Assembly (NCBI GenBank): GCA_944322255.1
Contig: CALUOK010000007.1
Coordinates: 26,003 to 90,002, forward strand
Reading direction: 5' to 3'
Length of the DNA stretch: 64,000 nt
From: Candidatus Methanomethylophilaceae archaeon
GTDB taxonomy: Archaea > Thermoplasmatota > Thermoplasmata > Methanomassiliicoccales > Methanomethylophilaceae
Position 1 is the stretch's first letter. Each line of letters starts with the position of its first letter. A program made the position numbers and the translations under genes. The notes beneath the pieces were generated by a model, which saw nothing but the letters and a program-made list of their open reading frames with translations, was not told the origin of the DNA and made no database searches. This document shows positions 50,722-60,324 of this stretch, one piece after another.

Positions 50722-51651
50722 ATGGATGAATCCTCACTATGGTATGTCTTCGCCGTCATAGTCATAGTGATGCTCGCCGCGGACCTGTGGATCAACCGCA
50801 AGCCGCACCACATCCCCTTCAAGAGCGCCGTCAAGCAACTGGCGGTGTGGATAGGCATAGCCCTGGCCTTCGGCGTCCTGCTGTTCGTGGTCACTCAGGA
50901 CTCCACGAAGACGCTGGAGTACTACAGCGCGTATGCCATAGAGGAGGCGATGAGCATGGACAACCTGTTCGTGTTCATCATCATCTTCTCGTACTTCGGG
51001 ATCAGGGATGAGGACCAGCATCATGCACTGTTCTACGGCATCGTCGGAGCCATCGTGTTCCGCGCCATCTTCATCTTCGCCGGTGTCGAGCTCCTGAAGA
51101 TGTTCGACTGGCTCCTGTACGTATTCGGAATAATCCTGCTCATAGTGGCCCTCAAGACCACGTTCAGCAAGGACGACGACCAGAAGGAGAACGGAATCGC
51201 CAGGTTCATGAAGAACAGGTTCAACTACGTCGACGACGACGCGAGCCGCGGGAAGATGTTCGCGCGCGTCAACGGGAAGAGGGTCATCACCGTCCTGTTC
51301 CTCTGCGTCATCGTCATCGAGCTGACCGACATCGTGTTCGCCCTGGACTCCATACCCGCCGTCCTGGCGATATCCGACGACACCCTCGTCATCTACACAT
51401 CGAACATCTTCGCGGTCATGGGTCTGAGGTCCCTGTTCTTCGTCATCCACGGAGGAATGCAGTCCCTCAGGTACCTGAAATACGGCCTCGGAGTGATCCT
51501 GCTGTTCGTCGCGTTCAAGCTGCTGGCCCACTCGTTCGTGGAGATCCCGATCGAGCTGTCCCTGCTCGTCATCGTCGGCGTCCTGGCGATAACGGTGGTG
51601 GCGTCCGTCGCGAAGAACAAGTCCGAAGCGAAGAAAATACAATCACAGTAA
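50722..51651 (+). CDS. TerC-family membrane protein (Alx/MeeY-like)
   Basis: A 309-residue protein with about nine membrane helices. Family marks are YAIEEAMSMDNLFVFI near residue 75 and VIELTDIVFALDSIPAVLAI near residue 200, each with conserved acidic residues in the membrane. TerC proteins act in manganese export and metal homeostasis. It has its own leaderless promoter (CTTTTATC about 26 bp upstream). Its place between nickel/ZIP and copper genes suggests a role in metal balance. It ends in TAA. Confidence 0.92.
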   Translation: MDESSLWYVFAVIVIVMLAADLWINRKPHHIPFKSAVKQLAVWIGIALAFGVLLFVVTQDSTKTLEYYSAYAIEEAMSMDNLFVFIIIFSYFGIRDEDQHHALFYGIVGAIVFRAIFIFAGVELLKMFDWLLYVFGIILLIVALKTTFSKDDDQKENGIARFMKNRFNYVDDDASRGKMFARVNGKRVITVLFLCVIVIELTDIVFALDSIPAVLAISDDTLVIYTSNIFAVMGLRSLFFVIHGGMQSLRYLKYGLGVILLFVAFKLLAHSFVEIPIELSLLVIVGVLAITVVASVAKNKSEAKKIQSQ

Positions 51652-51743
51652 CCCCCCACCCCTATCGGACGGATGGGAAATCCTGTCCGTCCACCTTTCC
51701 CTCTCTACACCCCTATTTTATCCTGTACCGCATTCATCCTCGC

Positions 51744-52016
51744 ATGAGGCAATGCATGGACTCCGAGAACCTCCACAGGAGGCTCAAGAAGATTTCCGGG
51801 CAGATCTCCGCCATAGACCGCATGATCGACGAGGACGTGCCCTGCGAGGACATCATCGTCCAGGTCAACGCGGTGAAGAGCGCCCTCCACAAGGTGGGCC
51901 AGATCATCATGGAGGGGCACATACAGCACTGCGTCCGCGACGGGATCGAGCACGGCGACCCGGAGAAGACCATAGCGGAGTTCACCAAGGTCATCGAGCA
52001 GTTCTCGAAAATCTGA
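51744..52016 (+). CDS. csoR: CsoR-type copper-sensing repressor
   Basis: A 90-residue all-helical regulator of the DUF156/CsoR family. The Cu(I) ligands follow the C-x24-H-x3-C pattern exactly: Cys34, His59 and Cys63. This separates it from FrmR-type formaldehyde sensors. It should release DNA when copper binds. A TATTTTATC box about 27 bp before ATG 51744 gives a leaderless mRNA. The P1B-ATPase follows 75 bp later, behind two palindromes that look like CsoR sites. Confidence 0.9.
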   Translation: MRQCMDSENLHRRLKKISGQISAIDRMIDEDVPCEDIIVQVNAVKSALHKVGQIIMEGHIQHCVRDGIEHGDPEKTIAEFTKVIEQFSKI

Positions 52017-52033
52017 TGGGAATCACCTTTTCC

Positions 52034-52076
52034 ATACCCCCATAGGGTATAAATACGGATACCCCATGGGGGTATC
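52034..52076 (+). promoter_or_regulatory. P1B-ATPase promoter with two CsoR-like operators
   Basis: ATACCC-CCATA-GGGTAT (52034-52050) and GATACCCC-ATG-GGGGTATC (52058-52076) are palindromes of the ATACCCC/GGGGTAT type known for CsoR operators. They lie on both sides of, and partly overlap, the TATA box TATAAATA (52048-52055). Bound repressor would block TBP access directly. Confidence 0.8.
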
Positions 52077-52091
52077 TAGAAGGTGATTGGT

Positions 52092-53981
52092 GTGTCCTTG
52101 GTCAAGGACGCGATACTTGAACAGAAAACCCCGTTCGCTTGCATAGTCATCGGCATCGTCGCGCTGGCGGCCTCGTTCCTGGCCGAATGGGCGTGGCCGG
52201 CCGTTTTCATACCCATTCTGATCTGCGGCTCCCCCATAGTCTGGGGAGCCATAGTCGGCGTCGTGAAGGAGCACGACATCACCGCCGACGTCCTGGTGTC
52301 CGTGGCGATCGTCGCGTCCGTCATCATCGGAGAGTACGACGCAGCTGCCGAGATCGCCATCATCATGCAGATCGGAGGGTTCCTGGAGGAGGCCACGGTC
52401 AACCACGCCAACGCCAGCATCATGAGGCTCGTGAGCATGAGACCGGCGACCGCCAGGGTGGTCACCGCCGACGGCGAGACTACCGTGCCCATCGAGGAGG
52501 TCCGTCTTGGCGACACCGTGCGCGTGGTCCCCGGGGAGATCGTCCCCGTGGACGGGACCGTCTCCGTCGGACACACGTCGGTCAACAACTCCATCCTCAC
52601 AGGGGAGTCCGTGCCCATCGACGTGGGCCCGGGGGACCGCGTCTCCTCCGGAACGGTCAACATGTACGGCTCCGTCGACATAGAGGTGGACCGCATCGGA
52701 GAGGACAGCACCATAGCCAGGATGACCAGGATCATCGAGAACGCCGACGCCGGGAAGTCGAAGGTGGTCCGCACCGCCGACAGATGGGCCGTGTACATCG
52801 TGGTCATCGCCTTCGCCGTGTCGATACTCGCCTACCTGGCGTTCCAGGACATCTACCGCTCCGTCACGGTCCTGGTGGTGTTCTGCCCATGCGCCCTGAT
52901 CCTGGCCACACCGACCGCCATCATGGCGGCCGCGGGGAACATGTCCAAGAGGGGAATACTCGTCAAGGACGGCGGTGCCGTCGAGAGGATGGCCTCCGTC
53001 GACACCCTGCTCATGGACAAGACCGGCACGGTCACCACTGGGAACGTGGTGTGCCACGGGTTCACCAGCACATGCGGCGACGTGGATGCGGACGAGCTGT
53101 CCAGGATGGTGTCCGCGGTGGAGTCCCGCTCCGAGCACCCCCTGGGGAGGGCGATCTCCTCGTCCAACTCCGGCCATCCGGCGGACGTGTCGGACTTCGA
53201 GTACATACCCGGGAGGGGCGTGTCCGGAACCGTGGACGGACACAGGATCGTCGCGGGCAACGAGGCCCTGATGTCCGAGGTCTGCCCGGAGAACCTCGGG
53301 CAGACGCTGGAGGACTGCGAGGCCGTCAGGGAGAACGGGCTCACCGTGGTCCTCTGCGGCATCGACGGCAGGACGGTCGGCTACGCCAGACTGTCCGACA
53401 CCCTGAAGGAGGAGTCCGTCGAAACCATGGCGGAGCTCAAGACCATGGGCGTGAGGACGATCATGCTGACGGGCGACAACCACAGGGTGGCCAGGAGGAT
53501 GGCCGACGAGCTGGGCATGGACGACGTGGTCTGGGAGTGCCTCCCGGAGGACAAGCTCAGGACCGTCACCCTCATAGAGGAGGAGGGCAGCACGTGCATG
53601 GTCGGCGACGGCATCAACGACGCACCCGCCCTGAAGCGCGCCGACGTGGGCATAGCCATGGGAGGCGTGGGCAACGAGATGGCCACCGAATCCGCCGACA
53701 TCGTGTTCGTCGACGACGACATCTCCAAGCTCGGAGGCGTTGTGAGGCTGAGCCGCAGGACACTGCTCACCATCAAGGCGGGCATAACGTTCTCCATCGT
53801 GCTGAACTCCGTGGCGATGGTCATGGCCGTGTTCGGGCTCATGGGACCGATTGCGGGCGCGCTGGTGCACAACATAGGCTCGGTGATAGTCATCATCATG
53901 GCCGCGCTCCTGCTGAGATACGACTGCTGGGGCGCCGACCGCGACACGGTATCGGAAGTCGCGGCCGCGAGCCCGGCCTGA
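52092..53981 (+). CDS. P1B-type heavy-metal (probably copper) exporting ATPase
   Basis: A 629-residue transport ATPase. It has the actuator loop LTGESVP, the membrane metal site CPCAL near residue 275, the phosphorylation site DKTGTVTTG, SEHPLG and the hinge VGDGINDAPALKRADVG. The CPC motif and CsoR control point to Cu+ export. The usual N-terminal CxxC heavy-metal-binding domain is absent: membrane helices begin within the first 20 residues. GTG 52092 is chosen because GGTGA lies 5 nt upstream; GTG 52083 is an alternative. Confidence 0.93.
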   Translation: MSLVKDAILEQKTPFACIVIGIVALAASFLAEWAWPAVFIPILICGSPIVWGAIVGVVKEHDITADVLVSVAIVASVIIGEYDAAAEIAIIMQIGGFLEEATVNHANASIMRLVSMRPATARVVTADGETTVPIEEVRLGDTVRVVPGEIVPVDGTVSVGHTSVNNSILTGESVPIDVGPGDRVSSGTVNMYGSVDIEVDRIGEDSTIARMTRIIENADAGKSKVVRTADRWAVYIVVIAFAVSILAYLAFQDIYRSVTVLVVFCPCALILATPTAIMAAAGNMSKRGILVKDGGAVERMASVDTLLMDKTGTVTTGNVVCHGFTSTCGDVDADELSRMVSAVESRSEHPLGRAISSSNSGHPADVSDFEYIPGRGVSGTVDGHRIVAGNEALMSEVCPENLGQTLEDCEAVRENGLTVVLCGIDGRTVGYARLSDTLKEESVETMAELKTMGVRTIMLTGDNHRVARRMADELGMDDVVWECLPEDKLRTVTLIEEEGSTCMVGDGINDAPALKRADVGIAMGGVGNEMATESADIVFVDDDISKLGGVVRLSRRTLLTIKAGITFSIVLNSVAMVMAVFGLMGPIAGALVHNIGSVIVIIMAALLLRYDCWGADRDTVSEVAAASPA

Positions 53982-54064
53982 CAAACCCATTATCATTCGA
54001 CGAATGCCGATTGCGGTATTCGTCGATTGATAACATTTTATATGATGCCCGTAATCCCCGCAAC

Positions 54065-54622
54065 ATGGCCGACGAGACACAGCCGACCAAGAAGGCCAAT
54101 CCGGCGCCCCTGGGACTGCTCGGATTCGGTATGACCACGGTGCTGCTTTCGCTGCACAACGCGGATGTCCTGGCACTCGACGGGGTCACCCTCGCCATGG
54201 GGATCTTCGTCGGGGGACTGGCACAGGTCATCGCGGGACTCATGGAATACAAGAACGGCAACACGTTCGGAACGGTGGCGTTCACCCTCTACGGGATGTT
54301 CTGGCTCACCTTCGTGGCGACGCACGCCGGGATCGAGGGTATGTCCGGAAGCGGCGACACCCTCGGGACCTGGCTCCTGCTCTGGGGCATTCTGACCCTA
54401 TTCCTGTTCGTGGGGACCCTGAAGGGCAGGAAGTCCACTATGTTCGTGTTCGCCACGCTGACGATCACGTTCTTCCTGCTCGCCGCGGGCAACCTCGGTG
54501 GAATCGATGGCCTCCTTGTGGCCGGCGGTGCCGTCGGAGTGGTCTGCGGACTGGCCGCCATGTACACCGCCTTCGCGGAGGTCCTGGCGGAGCAGCACGG
54601 AAGGGAGCTCCTCCCGTTCTGA
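54065..54622 (+). CDS. satP: GPR1/FUN34/YaaH-family acetate transporter
   Basis: A 185-residue membrane protein with six helices. It has the N-terminal NPAPLGLLGFGMTTVLLSLHN (the NPAPLGL family motif) and GLMEYKNGNTFGTVAFTLYG in the middle. The family imports acetate or succinate with protons. Acetate uptake fits the por/ppsA route for carbon assimilation in this window. A TTTTATATG box about 26 bp before ATG 54065 predicts a leaderless mRNA. Confidence 0.92.
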   Translation: MADETQPTKKANPAPLGLLGFGMTTVLLSLHNADVLALDGVTLAMGIFVGGLAQVIAGLMEYKNGNTFGTVAFTLYGMFWLTFVATHAGIEGMSGSGDTLGTWLLLWGILTLFLFVGTLKGRKSTMFVFATLTITFFLLAAGNLGGIDGLLVAGGAVGVVCGLAAMYTAFAEVLAEQHGRELLPF

Positions 54623-54647
54623 TGTCCAAACGCCCCTCCGGGGCACC

Positions 54648-55046
54648 TTACCTCTCTTTCTTCCCCCTCCCTATCGTCAGCAGATGCAGGGTCACCACAG
54701 CGCATATGACCAGGAGCAGCAGGCGGAGCCATGTGATGTCCAGAAGGACGATGGACACCGCCATGACTATCCACACCATGGCGACGGCCTTCGCGCGTGT
54801 GCGACGTGAGACCGTCCCTCCCTCCCTGTAGGCGCGGAAGTACTCCCCGAAGTAGGGGCTGTCACGGATCCTGGCGTACATCACGGGGTTGGATGCGAAG
54901 CAGAACGCCGCGGCGAGGACGAACGGCGTGGTGGGCAGGACCGGCAGGAAGATGCCTACGAAACCCAGGGCAAGGAGCACAGCGCCCAGTGCCTCCAACA
55001 GTCTGGTCCTGAGCCTCTTTTTGCCGTCGCCGGGGAATGATTCCAT
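54648..55046 (-). CDS. DUF454 (YbaN-like) membrane protein
   Basis: A 132-residue protein of the YbaN/DUF454 family, with ALGAVLLALGFVGIFLPVLPTTPFVLAAAFCFASNP at its start and two further hydrophobic helices near the C-terminus. The conserved FLPVLPTTPF and a Tyr/Arg-rich middle (SPYFGEYFRAYREG) mark the family. The function is unknown. It is convergent with satP and ends in TAA. Confidence 0.85.
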   Translation of the reverse strand: MESFPGDGKKRLRTRLLEALGAVLLALGFVGIFLPVLPTTPFVLAAAFCFASNPVMYARIRDSPYFGEYFRAYREGGTVSRRTRAKAVAMVWIVMAVSIVLLDITWLRLLLLVICAVVTLHLLTIGRGKKER

Positions 55047-55171
55047 GGGATCATAATGATTTAGGCTATACTAAAAACTTCATGATTGGTGGAAACGCAT
55101 CGACGCGACGTGTGGATGAAGGGGAAAAACCGACAGGGAATCGATGAAAGAGATGGAAAAAAGGAAATGAG

Positions 55172-55244
55172 TGCTCCCGACGGGATTTGAACCCGTGTCG
55201 AAGCCTCGAGAGGGCTTCATGATTGGCCGCTACACTACAGGAGC
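55172..55244 (-). tRNA. tRNA-Glu(CTC)
   Basis: On the minus strand a 73-nt cloverleaf forms: acceptor GCTCCTG/CGGGAGC, anticodon stem AAGCC/GGCTT with loop CTCTCGA (anticodon CTC), and T loop TTCAAAT. No CCA is encoded. It lies between ybaN-like and nadE genes. Confidence 0.93.
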
Positions 55245-55326
55245 AACAAGACTGGGGATGGACAGGTTCTTAATAAATGTTTCTATTGTCAGAACCCAAT
55301 CCAACCCCGTTTTCATTCGATTTTGC

Positions 55327-56112
55327 TCAGAAATCGCTCGGACGGATGGCCGGAAGCCTCTTGTGCTCCATGGACTCGACCTGCTTCCTGATCTCGGCGA
55401 CCCTCTCCCTGGTGAGGCCGGTGTCCGCCGCGATCTGGGCGTCGGTCTTGTCCTGGTCCATGTCGTAGAGGATCCCGTCCAGGTCCTTGTAGGTGATGCC
55501 CATCTCGGACTCGTCGGTCTGTCCCTCCCACAATCCCGCGGACGGGGGCTTCGATATGATCGGCTCTGGAACCCCGATCATGGCCGCGATCTGCCTGACC
55601 TCGGTCTTGTAGAAGTTCGCTAGGGGCGTCACGTCACAGGCGCCATCCCCGAACTTGGTGAAGTACCCCATCATGATCTCGCTCTGGTTGGATGTCCCCA
55701 TCACGATGTAGTCCCTCTTCTTGGCGAGGTTGTAGAGGACGATCATCCTGCACCTGGCGGATATGTTGCCCCTCTCCAGGGGGGTCTCCTTGCCTGTGAG
55801 CAGAACCGCCGCCAGGGCGTCGACCGCGGGCTGTATGTCCACGACCTTGTACTCCGTGCCCCATATGGAGCACAGCTCCGAGGTGGTCTTGTAGTCCTCC
55901 GCCGGCGTCACCCTGGACGGCATGAACACGTTGAGGACCCTGTCCGCGCCGATCGCGTCCACGCAGAGCTTCGTGACCGTGGCGGAGTCCAGTCCCCCGC
56001 TGATCCCTATCACGACGCCCTTGCAGCCTATGCCGTCCACGGTTCTCCTTATGAAACCAACGAGGCCGTCGACGTCCTCCTTGGTGATGTTTGGAATCTT
56101 GACTCCGGTCAT
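55327..56112 (-). CDS. nadE: NH3-dependent NAD+ synthetase
   Basis: A 261-residue enzyme for the last step of NAD synthesis (deamido-NAD + NH3 + ATP). It has the PP-loop VIGISGGLDSATVTKL near residue 35, the MGTSNQSEIMMGYFTKFGD segment and PSAGLWEGQTDESEMG near the C-terminus. There is no N-terminal glutaminase domain, so ammonia is used. It is divergent from a nitrilase-family gene. Confidence 0.95.
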   Translation of the reverse strand: MTGVKIPNITKEDVDGLVGFIRRTVDGIGCKGVVIGISGGLDSATVTKLCVDAIGADRVLNVFMPSRVTPAEDYKTTSELCSIWGTEYKVVDIQPAVDALAAVLLTGKETPLERGNISARCRMIVLYNLAKKRDYIVMGTSNQSEIMMGYFTKFGDGACDVTPLANFYKTEVRQIAAMIGVPEPIISKPPSAGLWEGQTDESEMGITYKDLDGILYDMDQDKTDAQIAADTGLTRERVAEIRKQVESMEHKRLPAIRPSDF

Positions 56113-56198
56113 CGGTCGGTAATCCTAGAGTACGGATTTAAGACTTCCACACGCGCACCCGTGCGCACGTCTATACGGGATGAGGGAGATGCGGGCGC

Positions 56199-56987
56199 AT
56201 GCGGTTGGACGTCGCGCTGTGCCAGATCATGCCCGTTCCGGGGAACCCGGAGGCCAACACCGAGAGGATCGTCGCGGGGCTCCGCGAGGGCGCCGGGGAC
56301 GTGCTCGTGTTCCCGGAGATGTTCCTGACCGGGTACGGGCATCCGTGCGACGGCCTGGAGGATAGGGTCGAGGCGTGCCTCGGCGAGATCTCGGACGTGT
56401 GCAGGATGACCGACAGGGCGGCGGTGGTCGGAACGCCCAGGTACGAGTCCGACCTGGTCTACAACTCCCTCGCCTTCATGTCCCCCGACGGGGACTCCTG
56501 GTACGACAAGGCCCACCTGGCCAGCTTCGGGATCTACGCGGAGAAGGGCTTCGCCCCCGGGTACGCCCCCGGCATGGGGTCCTACCACGGAGTCCTGTTC
56601 GGCATGTGCGTGTGCTACGACATCTTCTTCCCGGAGATCCTCCACGGCTGCTCCCTGAACGGCGCGTCGGTGAACGTCTGCGCCGCGGCATCGGCCCTGC
56701 AGTCCAAGCCTTTCCTGGACCGCGTCCTCCCCGCTAGGGCGCTGGAGAACGTCACGTACCTGGCGTACATCAACAACGTCGGCCCCGCCAACGGGCTGGA
56801 CATGCACGGCTGCTCCAGGGGGCTGGACCCCTACGGGGACATCCTGGCCGAGTGCGGCACCGGCGAGAGGACGGCCGTGTTCACGGTGGACACCGAGAGG
56901 CTGGAGGAGGCCAGGGAGGTGCGCCGCCACCTGACCGACTACCGCTCCGACATCGAATGGGGCGTCCAGGGCTACGAGGGCGAGTGA
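56199..56987 (+). CDS. Carbon-nitrogen hydrolase (nitrilase superfamily)
   Basis: A 262-residue hydrolase with the full Glu-Lys-Cys triad: VFPEMFLTG (Glu near residue 40), YDKAHL (Lys near 108) and CVCYDIFFPE (Cys near 140). It probably acts as an amidase on a small amide. Being divergent from nadE, it could supply ammonia, but this is a guess. It is preceded by ATG 56199 with no clear ribosome-binding site. An AT-rich element at 57010 beyond its end belongs to tRNA-Ser. Confidence 0.88.
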   Translation: MRLDVALCQIMPVPGNPEANTERIVAGLREGAGDVLVFPEMFLTGYGHPCDGLEDRVEACLGEISDVCRMTDRAAVVGTPRYESDLVYNSLAFMSPDGDSWYDKAHLASFGIYAEKGFAPGYAPGMGSYHGVLFGMCVCYDIFFPEILHGCSLNGASVNVCAAASALQSKPFLDRVLPARALENVTYLAYINNVGPANGLDMHGCSRGLDPYGDILAECGTGERTAVFTVDTERLEEAREVRRHLTDYRSDIEWGVQGYEGE

Positions 56988-57049
56988 GCCCGCCATGAAC
57001 GGACCCCACCAAAAGTATTAATTAGATGACCCAATCCCCCACCCATCAA

Positions 57050-57134
57050 GCCGAGATGGCCCAGCCCGGTAAGGCGCGAGCCTGGAAAGCTCGTGGGAGC
57101 ATTTCCCTCGGGAGTTCAAATCTCCCTCTCGGCG
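57050..57134 (+). tRNA. tRNA-Ser(GGA)
   Basis: A class II cloverleaf with acceptor GCCGAGA/TCTCGGC, anticodon stem CGAGC/GCTCG, loop CTGGAAA (anticodon GGA) and a long variable arm. The discriminator G is followed by a genomic CCA at 57135-57137. An AGTATTAATTAG promoter element lies about 30 bp upstream. Confidence 0.95.
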
Positions 57135-57256
57135 CCACTTCCTTTTCCACAGACTTCATCGGTTCCCCTGAGCGTCGTCCCCCGCTCTCAACATGTTCGC
57201 GCGCGCTATAAATATAAAAAATGGCATCGGCCCACCATTCAATCAAGGTGCCCCAC

Positions 57257-57748
57257 ATGATCGTGAACGCTGAGTTATTCGTCAAGGACCTGCCGGGACA
57301 GCTCGTAGGTTCGATCGAGCCCATCTCCCTCGTGGACGGGAACATCATGGGCGTCATGCACGACCGCGAGCGCATCGTCAACCACAGGATCTGCGTGAAC
57401 ATCACGTTCGAGGTTGAGGAGCAGAGGCAGCTCGAGGAGCTCATGAGGATCTGGAAGTCGAAGGACATCATCATCTCCAAGATCGGGTCCGTCTACCAGA
57501 CCTACACCATGGACTACCTCCTCATCGGGGACATCGACGCGCCGTACATAGAGGGGCTGATCAACAAGGCGTCGTCCATCGCCAAGCTGGACGCCGTCGA
57601 TGTGAGGTACTCCTCCAAGGGCAAGTCCTCCAGGCGCACGGGCATGATATCCGTGAAGACGAGGAGCGAGGAGGACCTGGACAGGCTGGACGAGTTCCTG
57701 GACGCCGAGTGCAGGAAGTCCGACATAACTTACGTGAGGGGTGTCTGA
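57257..57748 (+). CDS. ACT-domain regulatory protein upstream of homoserine dehydrogenase
   Basis: A 163-residue protein. It has an N-terminal ACT domain (LFVKDLPGQLVGSIEPISLVDGNIMGVMHDRE) and a second ACT-like half ending in SEEDLDRLDEFL. Archaeal proteins of this type occur next to homoserine dehydrogenase and probably sense an amino acid such as threonine. A TATAAATATA box near 57210 places the transcription start near 57237, which excludes the in-frame ATG at 57221. It leads an operon with hom and cimA. Confidence 0.85.
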   Translation: MIVNAELFVKDLPGQLVGSIEPISLVDGNIMGVMHDRERIVNHRICVNITFEVEEQRQLEELMRIWKSKDIIISKIGSVYQTYTMDYLLIGDIDAPYIEGLINKASSIAKLDAVDVRYSSKGKSSRRTGMISVKTRSEEDLDRLDEFLDAECRKSDITYVRGV

Positions 57749-57749
57749 G

Positions 57750-58748
57750 ATGAGGGTGTTCATATGCGGGTTCGGAACGGTGGGGCAGGGCTTCGCCGAG
57801 GTGCTGGCCAGGCGCATGGACTTCCTCGAGGAGAGGTACGGCTGCCCGATACTGGTCACCGGAGCAATGGATTCGAAGACCTACGTGCTGGACCGCAACG
57901 GGCTGGACCCCCTGGACCTGGTGGCCACCAAGCAGAGGACCGGCAGGGTCGGGGAGGACGAGTACTCGGACTCCACCAAGGTCCTGGACCAGGCCGCCTA
58001 CGACATCCTCGTGGAGGTCAGTCCCACGGACATCAAGACCGGCGGCGCCGGGCTGCGCAACATCACCCACGCCCTGGAGAACCGCAAGGACGTGATCACC
58101 GTCAACAAGGGCCCCCTGGCGCTGAAGTTCAACGAGCTCATCACGCTCGCCAGGAGGAACAAGTGCAAGTTCCGCTTCGAGGGGTCGGTCGGCGGCGCCA
58201 TGCCGATCATCAACCTGTGCCGCGAGAACCTCAGGGGAGAGAAGATAGAGTCCATCCGCGGCATCTTCAACGGCACATGCAACTTCATACTGAGCAAGAT
58301 GGACAAGGGGCAGCCCTTCGACCAGGTCCTGAAGGAGGCCCAGCAGATGGGCTACGCCGAGACGGACCCCACCAACGACATCGAGGGCTACGACAGCGCC
58401 TGCAAGGTCGCCATCCTGGCCAACTCCGTCTTCGGCAGGAACGTCACCTTCGACGACGTCAAGATCACCGGCATCACCGGCATCACCGAGGAGGCCATCG
58501 CGCTGGCCGCGTCCCGCAACATGGTCATAAGGCTCATCGGAGAGGTGTCGGAGACCAAGCTGGAGGTGGGCCCCAGGCTGGTCCCCAGGGGACACCCGCT
58601 GAGCATATCCGGAACCCTCAACACGGCGCAGATCATATCCGACCTCGCCGGACCCATCACCGTCTCCGGGCGCGGGGCCGGGAGGACCGAGACCGCGTCG
58701 GCCATACTGAGCGACCTCATCTCCATCATGGACGAGAGGACCGAGTGA
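57750..58748 (+). CDS. hom: Homoserine dehydrogenase
   Basis: A 332-residue NAD(P)-dependent enzyme that reduces aspartate semialdehyde to homoserine. It has the Rossmann motif CGFGTVGQGFAEVL, VITVNKGPLA, EGSVGGAMPIINLCRENLRG and GIFNGTCNFILSKMD. There is no C-terminal ACT domain; that function seems to be carried by the separate ACT protein just upstream. ATG 57750 lies 1 bp after that gene's stop. It supplies threonine, methionine and isoleucine pathways. Confidence 0.94.
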   Translation: MRVFICGFGTVGQGFAEVLARRMDFLEERYGCPILVTGAMDSKTYVLDRNGLDPLDLVATKQRTGRVGEDEYSDSTKVLDQAAYDILVEVSPTDIKTGGAGLRNITHALENRKDVITVNKGPLALKFNELITLARRNKCKFRFEGSVGGAMPIINLCRENLRGEKIESIRGIFNGTCNFILSKMDKGQPFDQVLKEAQQMGYAETDPTNDIEGYDSACKVAILANSVFGRNVTFDDVKITGITGITEEAIALAASRNMVIRLIGEVSETKLEVGPRLVPRGHPLSISGTLNTAQIISDLAGPITVSGRGAGRTETASAILSDLISIMDERTE

Positions 58749-58749
58749 G

Positions 58750-60324
58750 ATGTCCAGGGTCCAGATCTACGACACCACCCTCAGGGACGGCGCCCAGACC
58801 GAGGGCGTATCGTTCTCGTGCGAGGACAAGCTCGACATACTGAACAGGCTGGACGAGTTCGGGGTGGACTTCGTCGAGGGGGGATGGCCCGGCTCCAACC
58901 CCCGCGACGACGAGTTCTTCGAGAGGGCCGGGAGGATGGACCTGAAACGGACCGCCCTCACCGCGTTCGGGAGCACCCGCAGGCACGGCGTAAGGCCGGA
59001 TGAGGACCAGAACCTCGCCGCCCTGGCGGCCTGCCCCGCGGAATGGTGCTGCATCTTCGGGAAGTCATGGGACTTCCAGGTGACCGACGCCCTCAGGATA
59101 GGGCTGGAGGACAACCTGGAGCTGATCGAGGACAGTGTCAGGTTCCTCAGGGACTCCGGGAAGAGGGTCATGTTCGACGCGGAGCACTTCTTCGACGGAT
59201 ACTACGCCAACCGCGACTACGCCCTGGCCGCCCTGGCGGCAGCCGAGAGAGGCGGGGCGGAGTGGCTCGTCCTCTGCGACACCAACGGGGGCAAGCTCCC
59301 CAGGGAGATCGCGGAGGCTGTGGAGGACGTGCTCCTGAGCACCTCCGTTCCATTGGGGATCCACTGCCACAACGACTCCGACATGGCCACAGCCTGCACC
59401 CTCGCCGCGGTGGAGGCGGGATGCACCATGGTGCAGGGCACCGTCAACGGCATCGGCGAGAGATGCGGCAACGCCAACCTCTGCACGATACTGCCCAACC
59501 TCGCGTTCAAGGAGGGCGTCGACATCGGGGACGTGGACCTCAGGAACCTCACCGCCCTGTCGAAGTCGGTGGGGGAGATCGTCAACATGGCACCCGCGCC
59601 CGGCATGCCCTACGTCGGCGACAGGGCCTTCGCGCACAAGGGCGGGATGCACGTGTCCGCGCTCCTGAAGGACCCCCGCACCTACGAGCACGTCGAGCCG
59701 GAGTCCGTGGGGAACACCCGCAGGGTGCTGGTCTCCGACATGGCCGGCAGGTCCAGCATCACCGAGAAGCTCAGGGAGTTGGGTCTCGAGATATCCGACG
59801 ACAGCTCCGACATCACGGAGATGATAAAGGACATGGAGTCCAAGGGCTACCAGTTCGAGGGGGCGGACGCCAGCTTCGAGCTGCTGGTCAAGAGGCTCAG
59901 GGGGGACCTGGAGAAGAGGTTCGAGGTCTCCGGGTTCCGCATATTCATGGACGAGCGCATGGGTCTGGAGATGGACTCCGAGGCCAGCATCAAGGTGCTG
60001 GACGCCGAGGGGAACATGGAGCAGACCGCCGCCGACGGCAACGGTCCGGTCAACGCGCTCGACAACGCCCTCAGGAAGGCCCTGGCCAGGTTCTTCCCGT
60101 ACCTCAACAACGTCCGTCTGACGGACTACAAGGTACGCGTGCTCGACGAGAAGTCGGCCACGGCCGCGAGCGTACGCGTCCTCATGCGCACAACTGACGG
60201 CGAGTCCAGCTGGACCACCGTCGGCGTGTCGGAGAACGTCATAGGGGCGAGTCTCATCGCGCTGATCGACTCGCTGGAGTACGCGCTCATGAAACAGGAT
60301 CAGAACACCAAGGTGAAGCAATGA
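58750..60324 (+). CDS. cimA: (R)-citramalate synthase
   Basis: A 524-residue enzyme of the DRE-TIM metallolyase family. It has [17 protein letters not shown] at the N-terminus, the metal-binding [11 protein letters not shown] and the ERCGNANL segment. The C-terminal regulatory LeuA dimer domain is complete. The long form (about 520 residues) matches citramalate synthase of the Geobacter type, which condenses pyruvate and acetyl-CoA to start isoleucine synthesis. It starts 1 bp after hom and overlaps the next gene (ATGA). Confidence 0.92.
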   Translation: MSRVQIYDTTLRDGAQTEGVSFSCEDKLDILNRLDEFGVDFVEGGWPGSNPRDDEFFERAGRMDLKRTALTAFGSTRRHGVRPDEDQNLAALAACPAEWCCIFGKSWDFQVTDALRIGLEDNLELIEDSVRFLRDSGKRVMFDAEHFFDGYYANRDYALAALAAAERGGAEWLVLCDTNGGKLPREIAEAVEDVLLSTSVPLGIHCHNDSDMATACTLAAVEAGCTMVQGTVNGIGERCGNANLCTILPNLAFKEGVDIGDVDLRNLTALSKSVGEIVNMAPAPGMPYVGDRAFAHKGGMHVSALLKDPRTYEHVEPESVGNTRRVLVSDMAGRSSITEKLRELGLEISDDSSDITEMIKDMESKGYQFEGADASFELLVKRLRGDLEKRFEVSGFRIFMDERMGLEMDSEASIKVLDAEGNMEQTAADGNGPVNALDNALRKALARFFPYLNNVRLTDYKVRVLDEKSATAASVRVLMRTTDGESSWTTVGVSENVIGASLIALIDSLEYALMKQDQNTKVKQ

